Below are positions 43,786 through 52,139 of a DNA stretch of 64,000 bases, piece by piece; position 1 is the first letter of the stretch; the number at the start of each line of letters is the position of its first letter. The translations under genes and the position numbers were made by a program. The notes under the pieces were generated by a model that worked only from the letters and a program-made list of their open reading frames with translations, was not told the origin of the DNA and did not search any database. This DNA is from Serratia plymuthica NBRC 102599 (GTDB taxonomy: Bacteria > Pseudomonadota > Gammaproteobacteria > Enterobacterales > Enterobacteriaceae). The DNA is taken from contig NZ_BCTU01000007.1 of NCBI RefSeq assembly GCF_001590925.1, positions 245,211 to 309,210 on the forward strand. Direction: 5' to 3'.

Positions 43786-44125
43786 GTTACCTACCTTTGA
43801 TATGCGACATGGAGACCAGAAAAACGACGGCCGCAACGCGCTGAAAGTGTTTCAACATGGTTACAAATGAAAATGATAATAACACTTATTATCATTTTCA
43901 TAAATATAGGACAACAGGTTAATGCGTGTCGAATGAGGGGATTATCGAGGTAAAAAACCTTCGCCGGCGGCGGTGGAAATATTGGCGGCCGGCGTAATAA
44001 CCGAAAAGGAATCCGCCGCCACCCGTTCCCAGATCCGCAAAGCCTCATTATAGTTAAACCGGGGGCTGCCTGAATGCCACAGCGGCGGCAGTGTCCCCCA
44101 TCAACCTGAGGGAGCTATCACTTTT
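43786..44125. other. Divergent regulatory spacer between the VibH-like and DppA-like genes
   Basis: 340 bases holding the Fur dyad at 43867-43901. The remaining sequence has no supported gene; an 85-codon minus-strand ORF is noncoding by position. Confidence 0.7.
43867..43901. promoter_or_regulatory. Perfect 16-bp-arm Fur dyad
   Basis: ATGAAAATGATAATAA (43867-43882) and its exact complement (43886-43901) flank CAC. Inside are overlapping GATAAT/ATTATC Fur hexamers. It ends 82 bases upstream of the VibH-like start and also lies upstream of the divergent DppA-like gene, so both could be iron-regulated. Confidence 0.8.
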
Positions 44126-45724
44126 ATGCTTTTAAAACAAACAACTGCAGGCCTGCTATTGGCGGGAACCAGCCTGTTGGCGGCGGGCAACGCTCTGGCG
44201 GCTTCCGATACGCTGGTTTATTGCACGGTCGCCTCGCCGGAGTCTTTCAATCCGCAACTCGCCAGCTCCGGGCCGACTTTTATCGCCACCTCGCAGGTGC
44301 TGTATAACCGCCTGCTGACGCTGCGCGAAAGCGATAAAACCCCTGCCCCCTCGCTGGCCACCGAGTGGACCATCAGCCCGGATGGCAAAACCTACACCTT
44401 TACGCTGCGCAAGGGCGTGAAGTTCAACAGCAACAAATACTTCACCCCGACGCGCGACTTCAACGCCGAGGACGTGGTGTTCACCGTGATGCGCCAAAAA
44501 GACGCTAATCATCCGTACCACAAGGTGTCCGGCGGTAACTACGAGTACTTTACCGACACCGGGCTGGACAAGCTGATTACCCACGTCGAAGCGGTGGATA
44601 ACGACCACGTGCGCTTTACGCTCAGCCAGCCCAACGCCGCGTTTTTGGCCGACTGGACGATGGATTTCGCCTCGATTCTTTCCGCAGAATACGCCGATGC
44701 CATGCTGAAGAAAGGCACGCCGGAGTACGTGGATAACTGGCCTATCGGCACCGGCCCGTTCGCGCTGCAGCAGTACAAGCAGGATTCGCTGATCCGCTAC
44801 GTGGCCAACCCGCATTACTGGCAAGGCGAGGTGGCCAGCAAACACCTGATTTTCTCCATCACGCCGGATGCGCAGACCCGGGTGGCCAAGCTGAAAACCA
44901 ACGAGTGCCAGATCATTCCCGCCCCGCTGCCGGAGCAGTTCGACGCCATCAAGAGCGACAAAAACCTGCAACTGCATAACATCAACGGCCTGAACGTCGG
45001 CTACCTGGCGTTCAACACCCAGAAGAAACCTTTTGATAACGTGCTGGTTCGCCAGGCGCTGAGCTATGCGGTGGACAAGAAGGCGATTGTCGCGGCGGTG
45101 TTCAAAGACAGCGGTACAACGGCCAATTCGGTGCTGCCGCCGGCGATGCTGGGATACAACGACAAACTGCCGGAATATACCTACGATCCGCAGAAGGCCC
45201 GTGATCTGCTGAAACAGGCCGGGCTGGAAAAAGGCTTTGAAACCGACATCTGGTCGATGCCGGTGGCGCGGCCATACAACCCTAATTCGCGGCGTATTGC
45301 CGAGATGATCCAGAGCGACTGGGCGAAAGTGGGCGTGAAGGCCAAAATCGTCACCTGGGAATGGGGCCAGTACCTGGCCGGGCTGCGCAAAGGGGAACAG
45401 CAGAGCGCGCTGTATGGCTGGATGTCGGATAACGGCGACCCGGATAACTTCGCCACGCTGCTCGGCTGCGCCGGCGTGCAAACCGGCGCCAACATAGCCC
45501 GCTGGTGCGACAAAGGCTACGATCGGTTGATCCAGAAAGCTATTCAGGTGAGCGCCCCGGCGGAACGCGCCAAGCTTTATCAGCAAGCGCAGGTGATTTT
45601 TGCCGAACAGACCCCTTGGTTACCGCTGGCTAACGGCAAGGTGTTCTACGCCACCCGCAGCAACGTCAGCGGCTATGTGGTTGACGTTAACGGCAGTGAC
45701 TTCGCCAAAGCGAAAGTGAACTAA
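44126..45724 (+). CDS. DppA-like periplasmic substrate-binding protein (ABC family 5), orphan
   Basis: 532 residues with a signal peptide (LLAAGNALA). It is collinear with E. coli DppA: TLVYCTVASPESFNPQLASS, LATEWTISPDGKTYTF, KVSGGNYEYF, IGTGPFALQQY, ECQIIPAPLPEQ, QALSYAVDKKAI, MPVARPYNPNSRRIAEMIQ and SDNGDPDNFA. DppA binds dipeptides and also haem in E. coli. No permease or ATPase genes follow, so it must borrow a transporter (for example dppBCDF) or act as a spare receptor. It faces the Fur dyad, which makes an iron or haem role possible. A terminator follows. Confidence 0.9.
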   Translation: MLLKQTTAGLLLAGTSLLAAGNALAASDTLVYCTVASPESFNPQLASSGPTFIATSQVLYNRLLTLRESDKTPAPSLATEWTISPDGKTYTFTLRKGVKFNSNKYFTPTRDFNAEDVVFTVMRQKDANHPYHKVSGGNYEYFTDTGLDKLITHVEAVDNDHVRFTLSQPNAAFLADWTMDFASILSAEYADAMLKKGTPEYVDNWPIGTGPFALQQYKQDSLIRYVANPHYWQGEVASKHLIFSITPDAQTRVAKLKTNECQIIPAPLPEQFDAIKSDKNLQLHNINGLNVGYLAFNTQKKPFDNVLVRQALSYAVDKKAIVAAVFKDSGTTANSVLPPAMLGYNDKLPEYTYDPQKARDLLKQAGLEKGFETDIWSMPVARPYNPNSRRIAEMIQSDWAKVGVKAKIVTWEWGQYLAGLRKGEQQSALYGWMSDNGDPDNFATLLGCAGVQTGANIARWCDKGYDRLIQKAIQVSAPAERAKLYQQAQVIFAEQTPWLPLANGKVFYATRSNVSGYVVDVNGSDFAKAKVN

Positions 45725-45747
45725 GCCAAAGCGCCGGGATAAATTCA

Positions 45748-45760
45748 AACCCGGCGCTTT
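45748..45760 (+). terminator. Terminator of the DppA-like gene (3' arm)
   Basis: AAAGCGCCGGG (45728-45738) pairs with CCCGGCGCTTT (45750-45760): an 11-bp perfect stem, 11-base loop, right after the stop codon. Confidence 0.75.
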
Positions 45761-45839
45761 CCTCTCCTGTAACATTTCGTTACTCTCAACGCCTATTGGA
45801 TCTCACGTAAACAAGGCAAATCCAGTGCAGAAAACATTT

Positions 45840-46364
45840 ATGCCGATGCAGATCCGTCTGCACTGGCTGGTCGCTATCCTGTTGGTCATCACCTGCGCCA
45901 CGATTGAGCTGAGAGGCTTTGCCGAACCGGGCACACCGTTATGGTATCTGCTGGTGGTCACCCACTTCAGCTGCGGGGTGACGGTGTTCGTCTTGATGAT
46001 CGCCCGCCTGATCCTGCGCGGGCGTCACGCCTCCCCCGCCATCAGCCCGATGCCGCCAAAATGGCAAACCGGCGCGGCGCATCTGGTGCATACCCTGATT
46101 TACCTGCTGCTGCTGACGCTGCCGGTTCTGGGCGTCTATTCCCGCTATCTGGGCGGCAAGGAGTGGTTTTTGTTTGGCCTGCCGATGCCGTTTGCCGAGA
46201 TTGCCGACCGGCCGCAGGCGCGAACGATTATCGGCTGGCACAAGACGCTGGCCGCTTTCGGTTATTGGCTGATTGGCTTGCACGCCGCTGCGGCGCTGAT
46301 TCATCATTATGCCTTTAAGGACAATACCTTGGTGAGAATGCTGCCGCTGTTTAAAAAGCGCTAA
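45840..46364 (+). CDS. cybB: Cytochrome b561
   Basis: 174 residues from ATG 45840 (MPMQIRLHWLVAILL); GTG 45825 would add five residues and is also possible. Four transmembrane helices carry the b561 haem-ligand histidines: IRLHW in helix 1, THFSCG, IGWHKTLAAFGYW, and GLHAAAALIHHYAFKDNTL near the end. This matches E. coli CybB over its length. CybB is a di-haem inner-membrane quinol:oxygen (superoxide) oxidoreductase. It follows the DppA-like gene after a terminator and is probably transcribed on its own. Confidence 0.9.
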   Translation: MPMQIRLHWLVAILLVITCATIELRGFAEPGTPLWYLLVVTHFSCGVTVFVLMIARLILRGRHASPAISPMPPKWQTGAAHLVHTLIYLLLLTLPVLGVYSRYLGGKEWFLFGLPMPFAEIADRPQARTIIGWHKTLAAFGYWLIGLHAAAALIHHYAFKDNTLVRMLPLFKKR

Positions 46365-46737
46365 CCAAGGGCAATAAGATAATAATAAGCATGTATATAT
46401 AAGCCAATGGAAATAATCTATTGGCTTATTAATTCCACTATTGCTTCGATAAAATAAAAAATCCCCCCATCGAGTTGTATCTATCCCGGATATTGACTAA
46501 GGTTATCCATACAGTTCATATGCTCGAAATTTAATAACGATAATCACACGTCCGTTTATTTAAAATTTATGTCTTCATCTTAAAAACGCCAGTTATTCTT
46601 CTGGGCAACGGTGTCATGCCATGTGTTTACACAAGGTGATTCAGCGCTACCCATAATTTCATTAATTCACTTTCATCGACTACACACACGGGAAAGTCAA
46701 TATGGCTTCCCCATTCATAAAAGTCTGGAGAAAAGTA
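46365..46737. other. AT-rich intergenic region
   Basis: 373 bases. It holds the cytochrome b561 terminator (stem ATAAGCCAAT/ATTGGCTTAT, 46399-46429) and otherwise AT-rich promoter-like sequence with no ORF. It marks the start of lower-GC DNA. Confidence 0.65.
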
Positions 46738-47277
46738 ATGAAAATCATGACTGGCGTTATTCTACCCACGGTTGCTGCCCTCGTTTTTTCCGGTATGGCG
46801 CAAGCGGCAGACAGCGCAAAAACGATGACCGGCAAAGCGCTGGTGACGTTGGAGCATGTGCACGCCGTACAAGAAAATGGCAGCCCCGCGCCCGAGCACG
46901 ATGCCGCCTGTATGAAACAGCTTTCGAAACCTGAATCCAAGTATGTCGGGATGAAAGTGACCAGCGAATACACCATCGATACCACTTCGATGATGATGTC
47001 CGCAAAATCCATGCTGCCCTCCCCGAATACCCTGCAACCGCTAGAAATTACGGTTGATTTGTCCCCGTTGGGCATGGCGGGTGTTTATGCGTTTGGCGCC
47101 TTCAAACCGAGTTCTTTGCCGCAGGATTATGTTTATTTCACTATCGACAAAGACTATAAAAACCCGGTCAGCACCTTTATGATTATCAATAAAGACGAAA
47201 AATATAACTGCGTCATTTCCAGCTCTGACAAAGCAATGAGCAAAGAACAGCGTAGCCATCTTGTGGTTAAGCAATAA
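46738..47277 (+). CDS. Exported protein of unknown function
   Basis: 179 residues. MKIMTGVILPTVAALVFSGMAQAAD is a Sec signal. The mature part has two well-separated cysteines (DAACMKQL near 58 and KYNCVIS near 160). A beta-rich pattern (VYAFGAFKPSSLPQDYVYFTIDK) suggests a small periplasmic beta-domain. ATG 46738 is chosen for the GGAG upstream and the signal; the upstream ATG at 46702 is rejected. AT-rich relative to the core genes. A hairpin (ATGGGGGC/GCCCCCAT, 47301-47336) follows. No family recognised. Confidence 0.65.
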   Translation: MKIMTGVILPTVAALVFSGMAQAADSAKTMTGKALVTLEHVHAVQENGSPAPEHDAACMKQLSKPESKYVGMKVTSEYTIDTTSMMMSAKSMLPSPNTLQPLEITVDLSPLGMAGVYAFGAFKPSSLPQDYVYFTIDKDYKNPVSTFMIINKDEKYNCVISSSDKAMSKEQRSHLVVKQ

Positions 47278-47560
47278 CCGCGACTATTCATTAGATAATA
47301 ATGGGGGCTGCGGATAGTTAACTGCCCTGCCCCCATATTTGTACCTGCTGTTTTCATCCGCATTAAATAGTGCCGAATTCTGATGCAGAATGACCGCTCT
47401 ACTCATCCTTATATATAGGTTCAGAGTATCTTGAAGGCCATATCTCCGCAGGGGGAAGCTTCAAAGCTTCGGCTATCAGCTTGTTATCTGATGCGCCTAC
47501 TAGCCCATTTAGGGATAATGGCAGATATTCGACTTTGGGATATCACTCGCGGAAAACGCC

Positions 47561-47806
47561 ATGACTTCAGTTTATTCAACCGAGTATCAATTAGTTATAA
47601 AAATACTTCGGGATGCTCGCATAGAAAAAGGCATAACTCAGACCAAACTGGCCGAGGCGCTGGGCCGCCCGCAGTCGTTTATCGCCAAGGTTGAAAACGG
47701 CGAGCGTAAGCTGGATGTGGTTGAGTTTGCTGTGATGGCACGGCTGCTTGGGGTGGATGCTGGTGCTGTGCTGGGAATGATTGGTGAGCGGGTTCATTCA
47801 TTGTAA
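47561..47806 (+). CDS. Small XRE-family HTH protein
   Basis: 81 residues, a single Cro/C1-type helix-turn-helix: LRDARIEKGITQTKLAEALGRPQSFIAKVENGERKL (recognition helix PQSFIAKVENG), then VVEFAVMARLLGVDA. There is no effector domain, so it is either a small repressor or the antitoxin-like half of a pair whose partner is absent. It ends 9 bases before a tRNA-Thr fossil, which suggests it belongs to a degraded integrated element. Confidence 0.75.
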   Translation: MTSVYSTEYQLVIKILRDARIEKGITQTKLAEALGRPQSFIAKVENGERKLDVVEFAVMARLLGVDAGAVLGMIGERVHSL

Positions 47807-47814
47807 TAGCGAAA

Positions 47815-47845
47815 TCGAACCTACGACCTTCGCATTACCAATGTG
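47815..47845 (-). pseudogene. Relic of the 3' half of tRNA-Thr (thrW-like), probable attachment-site scar
   Basis: On the minus strand 24 contiguous bases (47815-47838) are identical to the anticodon-stem-to-T-arm part of E. coli thrW as I remember it. The match extends to 29 of 31 by 47845. The 5' half and acceptor stem are missing, so it cannot fold as a tRNA. In E. coli thrW lies just downstream of proA and is a phage attachment site. Here the relic lies 1.2 kb from proA. Confidence 0.55.
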
Positions 47846-47994
47846 TAAATAGATTGCGTATCGAGCGCCACGAGTAAATTAGGCACTTCCGAGCCGTTGG
47901 TGTACTGACCCCGCCCGGTAGAGGATCCTGTCCTATAGTCAGGCTGAGTCATCCGCAAGACTTTGGCGGTTATGAGCGAAATGCAGACCTGCAA

Positions 47995-48243
47995 TTACTG
48001 TCTGCGTTTCCACTCATCGACTACATCACCTAAAGTTTTTGGAACATCATTACGTATCCAGGCCATAAATTCTCGATTAAATCGAAAGTCGTCCCCACAC
48101 TCCTTAATCATGAAACGACGGACGTTTTGAGTGTTTTTGTAGTTTTTATCAACATTCGTAGCGCGTGTAAGCAATGAGCTATGCCAATCTATTTTCAATT
48201 TACAATCCCACTGTAATGATTCATTTTTTAGCATTCGTTTCAT
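47995..48243 (-). CDS. DUF6434-type small protein
   Basis: 82 residues. The block DWHSSLLTRATNVDKNYKNT, QNVRRFMIKECGDDFRFNRE and FMAWIRNDVPKTLGDVVDEW matches the DUF6434 pattern (Y.NT.NVRRFF, F.FN..FM.W, KTLGD..EWKR). That domain often follows a SAP DNA-binding domain, which is absent here. It may be a stand-alone version or a truncated one. The start could be the fourth codon; no ribosome binding site is clear. It lies in the low-GC interval beside the tRNA relic. Confidence 0.6.
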   Translation of the reverse strand: MKRMLKNESLQWDCKLKIDWHSSLLTRATNVDKNYKNTQNVRRFMIKECGDDFRFNREFMAWIRNDVPKTLGDVVDEWKRRQ

Positions 48244-48376
48244 GCCCGAAATTGTCTAAATGTCGAATTCATCGCCTGTTAAGAGCGAGGAGCAGACATA
48301 CCTGTCCAGAGTAAAGGCTGTCATATCATAATTAAGACGCTACGAACTGTAAGGTATCATTAGCTACCGTAATGGT

Positions 48377-48595
48377 TTACTTCATGGCTAAAACGAGAGA
48401 TTTTATCTTTTCTGCCTTTTCAAAGTGATCCAGTTTCATCTCCATAATCCACCAATGTGCAACCTCCATCAGCAGTTCCGGGTCATCATTTTTATTGGCA
48501 AAAAAAGCATAAAAAGACAGCCCTACGTTACTGCCCTTGGTCACAATTTTTGCCTCACACGTCCTGATGATCTTTTCCTTCATTCCTACCCGCAT
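48377..48595 (-). CDS. DUF6500-type small protein
   Basis: 72 residues: MRVGMKEKIIRTCEAKIVTK, GSNVGLSFYAFFANKNDDPE, LLMEVAHWWIMEMKLDHFEK, AEKIKSL. The SFYAFF..KNDDPELLMEVA..WI core matches DUF6500. The start at 48595 has AAGGAG five bases upstream. A predicted small, soluble, mostly helical protein of unknown function. It follows the DUF6434 gene region on the same strand, but 130 bases away. Confidence 0.65.
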   Translation of the reverse strand: MRVGMKEKIIRTCEAKIVTKGSNVGLSFYAFFANKNDDPELLMEVAHWWIMEMKLDHFEKAEKIKSLVLAMK

Positions 48596-49015
48596 GTTCG
48601 CTCCTTTTTGTTCGCTGGACTTAAGCCTATTAACCATAACATCTGTACGTGCAACACCCGAACGCCTCTCAGGGCTTTTCTGCGAGCTACGGGCTCAAAA
48701 CCCATATTTTTACCCGGCTGAATACCCAAAAACGCACCTGTATTACTGTGGTAACTGGCAATAGCCGGGGGACTGACACTCATTATTTTTTCTCTATTCA
48801 GCCTGATACCATAAGTTCGAGCAACTGACCGAATACCTCGTAAGAATCATAATATCTCTTCGACTCATCGTCCGTGTGAGTTCAAAGTACCAACGTCCCC
48901 CCTTGATTAAGGATAGCGTTGCATCGACCCGTTGAACTCACAGCACAAAACCAACTGTCCGATTGGATTTCGCTTAGACCAACTACGATGCCAGCTCAGG
49001 CCTGAACCCGTATGC
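48596..49015. other. Gene-free interval next to proA
   Basis: About 420 bases with only short random ORFs. No tRNA gene is found here although thrW normally occupies this position in E. coli. Probably scar DNA from an old integration. Confidence 0.6.
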
Positions 49016-49047
49016 AAAAAGGGCGCAGTTCAATGAACTGCGCCCTT
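49016..49047 (-). terminator. proBA terminator
   Basis: Minus-strand hairpin AAGGGCGCAGTT-CATTG-AACTGCGCCCTT followed by TTT, 24 bases past the proA stop. Confidence 0.92.
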
Positions 49048-49070
49048 AAACTTAAAACGCGAAACCTGAC

Positions 49071-50324
49071 TTAACTACGAACCAAATCGTCGCCGTAGCC
49101 GATCCACTTGTAGGTGGTCAGTGCGTCCAACCCCATCGGGCCGCGTGCATGCAGCTTCTGGGTGCTGACCGCCACTTCTGCGCCCAGGCCGAACTGGCCG
49201 CCGTCGGTGAAGCGGGTGCTGGCGTTAACGTACACCGCCGAGGAATCCACAGCGCGCACGAAGTGCTCGGCGCTGCTCAGCGAACGGGTGAGGATCGCAT
49301 CGGAGTGGTTGGTGCCGTGGGTGCGGATATGGTCGATGGCTTGATCGATATCGTCCACCACCAGCACGTTCAGATCCAACGACAGCCATTCGTCGTCGTA
49401 ATCCCCTTCCGCCACGTCCACCACCGTCGCCGGGCCGTTTTGCAGCAGCGGCATAGCGTTCTGCGCCGCATGCAGCGTCACACCCGCCGCCGCCATCTTG
49501 GCGCTCAGCGCCGGCAGGAACTGTTCGGCGATGTTGCGGTTCACCAGCAGCGTTTCGAGCGAGTTACAGGCGCTTGGGCGCTGGATTTTGGCGCTCTCGA
49601 TGACCGTCAGCGCCTTATCGAAATCAACGCTGTCGTCAACGTAGGTATGGCAAACGCCAATGCCGCCGGTGATCACCGGAATGGTCGACTGTTCGCGGCA
49701 CAGTTTGTGCAAACCGGCGCCGCCGCGTGGGATCAGCATGTCTACGTAGCGATCCAGGCGCAACAGCTCATTCACCAGCGCGCGATCGGGGCTGTCGATC
49801 GCCTGCACCGCCGCAGCCGGCAGGCCGCATTGTTCCAGCGCCTGCTGGATCACCTTCACCGTCGCCAGGTTGGTGTTGTGGGTTTCTTTACCGCCACGCA
49901 GGATCACCGCGTTGCCGGTTTTCAGGCACAGGCTGGCGACGTCGATGGTGACGTTCGGCCGTGCTTCATAAATCACGCCGATCACGCCAAGCGGCACGCG
50001 GCGGCGTTCCAGCTTCAGCCCGCTGTCCAGCAGGCTGCCGTCCAATACGTGGCCGACCGGATCGTTCAGACGGCACACCTGGCGCACATCGTTGGCGATG
50101 GCCGCCAGCCGCGCCGGGGTCAGCAGCAAGCGATCGAGCAACGCTTCGGTCATCCCGGTTGCGCGCGCCTGCGCCATGTCTTGTTCGTTGGCCTGCAAAA
50201 TCACTTCGCTGTTGGCTTCCAGCATATCGGCCATCACCGACAACACCTGGTTTTTTTTCGCCGTGCTCAGCACCGCCAGTTGCCAGGAGGCCTGTTTGGC
50301 GGCCTTCCCCATTTGCTCTAGCAT
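49071..50324 (-). CDS. proA: Gamma-glutamyl phosphate reductase
   Basis: 417 residues, identical in length to E. coli ProA. It reduces gamma-glutamyl phosphate with NADPH to glutamate semialdehyde, step two of proline synthesis. Aldehyde dehydrogenase fold: [56 protein letters not shown], and the nucleophile Cys in [16 protein letters not shown]; the C-terminal end [17 protein letters not shown] is conserved. Start ATG 50324 with AAGGAG at 6 bases; the GTG six bases earlier is rejected. Nine bases after proB, in one operon. Confidence 0.98.
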   Translation of the reverse strand: MLEQMGKAAKQASWQLAVLSTAKKNQVLSVMADMLEANSEVILQANEQDMAQARATGMTEALLDRLLLTPARLAAIANDVRQVCRLNDPVGHVLDGSLLDSGLKLERRRVPLGVIGVIYEARPNVTIDVASLCLKTGNAVILRGGKETHNTNLATVKVIQQALEQCGLPAAAVQAIDSPDRALVNELLRLDRYVDMLIPRGGAGLHKLCREQSTIPVITGGIGVCHTYVDDSVDFDKALTVIESAKIQRPSACNSLETLLVNRNIAEQFLPALSAKMAAAGVTLHAAQNAMPLLQNGPATVVDVAEGDYDDEWLSLDLNVLVVDDIDQAIDHIRTHGTNHSDAILTRSLSSAEHFVRAVDSSAVYVNASTRFTDGGQFGLGAEVAVSTQKLHARGPMGLDALTTYKWIGYGDDLVRS

Positions 50325-50333
50325 GCTCACTCC

Positions 50334-51437
50334 TTAGCTCACAATCATGTCGTCGCGGTGCACTGCCACCGGGCCGTATTCGTAACCGAGAATTTCGCTG
50401 ATTTCCTGCGAGTGGTGGCCGGCAATCATGCGCATCGCGTCGCTGTTATAGCGGCTGACGCCGTGCGCCAAATCGCGCCCCGCCAGGTTGCGGATGCGGA
50501 TCACTTCGCCACGGGAGAAATCGCCCTTCACTTCGCGAACGCCCTTCGGCAACAACGAGCTGCCGCGCGCCATAATGGCGTCGACCGCGCCGTCGTCCAC
50601 GGTGATTTCACCGGCCGGCGGTGCGCCGAAGATCCAGCGTTTGCGGTTTTCCAACGGGGTTTCCAGCGCGTGGAAACGGGTGCCCACCGGTTTGCCTTCA
50701 ATCACGTCGCCCACCACGCCCGGCTTGCTGCCTGCGGCGATGATCACGTCGATACCGGCGCGGCAGGCCACGTCGGCCGCCTGCAATTTGGTGCCCATGC
50801 CGCCGGTGCCCAGCCCGGAAACGCTGTCGCCGGCGATGGCGCGCAGCGCGTCGTCAATGCCGTGCACTTCACGGATCAGCTCCGCCTGCGGGTTGTTGCG
50901 CGGATCGGCGGTATACAGGCCTTGTTGATCGGTCAGCAACAGCAGTTTGTCGGCCCCGGCCAGGATCGCCGCCAGCGCCGACAGGTTGTCGTTGTCGCCC
51001 ACCTTGATTTCTGCGGTCGCTACCGCGTCATTCTCATTGATTACCGGCACGATACGGTTATCCAGCAGCGCGGTCATGGTGTCACGCGCGTTGAGGAAGC
51101 GTTCGCGGTCTTCCAGATCGGCGCGCGTCAGCAGCATCTGCCCGACGTGGATGCCGTAAATGGAGAACAGCTGTTCCCACAGTTGGATCAACCGGCTCTG
51201 GCCGACCGCCGCAAGCAGCTGCTTGGAGGCGATGGTAGCGGGGAGTTCGGGGTAGCCCAAATGTTCGCGCCCGGCGGCAATCGCGCCGGAGGTGACGATA
51301 ACGATGCGGTGACCCGCTGCATGCTGTTGTGCGCACTGGCGTACCAGTTCGACAATATGGGCACGGTTAAGACGCAGCGATCCGCCGGTCAACACGCTGG
51401 TGCCCAATTTCACAACCAATGTCTGGCTGCCGTTCAT
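50334..51437 (-). CDS. proB: Glutamate 5-kinase
   Basis: 367 residues, as in E. coli. The N-terminal amino-acid kinase domain ([69 protein letters not shown]) phosphorylates glutamate. The C-terminal PUA domain (from about 275, [13 protein letters not shown] ... [19 protein letters not shown]) is complete. Proline feedback inhibition is known for this enzyme. The start at 51437 aligns with the family; the ORF extension reaches into an ERIC element. The ERIC sits 19 bases upstream, so the promoter lies within or beyond it. Confidence 0.98.
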   Translation of the reverse strand: MNGSQTLVVKLGTSVLTGGSLRLNRAHIVELVRQCAQQHAAGHRIVIVTSGAIAAGREHLGYPELPATIASKQLLAAVGQSRLIQLWEQLFSIYGIHVGQMLLTRADLEDRERFLNARDTMTALLDNRIVPVINENDAVATAEIKVGDNDNLSALAAILAGADKLLLLTDQQGLYTADPRNNPQAELIREVHGIDDALRAIAGDSVSGLGTGGMGTKLQAADVACRAGIDVIIAAGSKPGVVGDVIEGKPVGTRFHALETPLENRKRWIFGAPPAGEITVDDGAVDAIMARGSSLLPKGVREVKGDFSRGEVIRIRNLAGRDLAHGVSRYNSDAMRMIAGHHSQEISEILGYEYGPVAVHRDDMIVS

Positions 51438-51456
51438 AGTGTTTCTGCCGTGTAAT

Positions 51457-51581
51457 ATACCCGTCATCTTTCAAGCTGCAGCGTTGTTGGCTGCTCGCAC
51501 TCACCCCAGTCACTTACCTCAGTAAGCTCTTGGGGATTCCTGCGCTTGCCGCCTAGCTGCAACTCGAAAGCTATAGGGTAT
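51457..51581. repeat. ERIC (enterobacterial repetitive intergenic consensus) element
   Basis: 125 bases bounded by ATACCC and GGGTAT, with the ERIC core CTCACCCCAGTCACTTAC and AAGCTCTTGGGGATTC. The arms CAAGCTGCAGC and AGCTGCAACTCG complete the long imperfect palindrome. It lies between crl and proB. Confidence 0.92.
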
Positions 51582-51677
51582 GATGAGAATAAGAGTGCAA
51601 AGGACTTTGTAACAGGAGAGACGCGTTATGCCAACAGGCACAACGCGAAATCAGCACAATACTGTAGTCAAACGGGG

Positions 51678-52079
51678 TCAGGCGGAGAGTTTAATCGGTT
51701 TTTCTTTGAAATCATCGGCCGGTTCAAGCGCCAGCTCCATCGTCGCCAGCAACTCGCCCAAGCGGCGATGGAAATCACGCAGGGTGGTTTCCAGCTTGGT
51801 TTTTACTTCAGTATCTTTAATCTTTTCCGGCGACCAGCGCCCGTCCTTATCAAACAGACCGAACTGATAAGCATAAGTGAAACGCGCCTCTTCAGCATGC
51901 AGCTCGATCCACCATCCTCAGAACTCACGCTTCTCTGGCGCGGGTTTGACATTGACGCAAACGGCTAAACAATCAAAGAAAAAACGGTCGTTCTCGCACT
52001 GCCCTTCACGCAGGTACGGCCCCAAGCTGGCAAAACGTTTCATTAGTCGGCTTTTAGGGTGACCACTAGGTAACGTCAT
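51678..52079 (-). pseudogene. crl: crl (sigma-S activator) interrupted by an in-frame stop at codon 54
   Basis: The minus-strand frame from ATG 52079 to TGA 51678 would give 133 residues, the exact length of E. coli Crl, and aligns throughout: [53 protein letters not shown], then a stop. After it [30 protein letters not shown] and [17 protein letters not shown] continue. Codon 54 is TGA at 51918-51920, where E. coli has Trp54 (TGG): a single G-to-A change. No other stop or frameshift exists. Crl tethers sigma-S to core RNA polymerase, and a 53-residue product should be inactive. The change could be real or a base-call error. Position between frsA and proB is the normal crl site. Confidence 0.88.
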
Positions 52080-52139
52080 TCTTTAACCTCCTCAATGTAG
52101 ACCACTCTTTTTAACAAACTGTTAAAATTTAGCAACAAA

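Noticed and set aside
47431..47694. 87-codon ORF overlapping the XRE gene
   Set aside because: Out of frame with the clear helix-turn-helix protein and with shadow-like composition.
51546..51968. Plus-strand ORFs over crl (140 and 79 codons, the latter with a good ribosome binding site)
   Set aside because: The opposite strand aligns with Crl over its full length except for one stop; the plus-strand translations look like nothing known.
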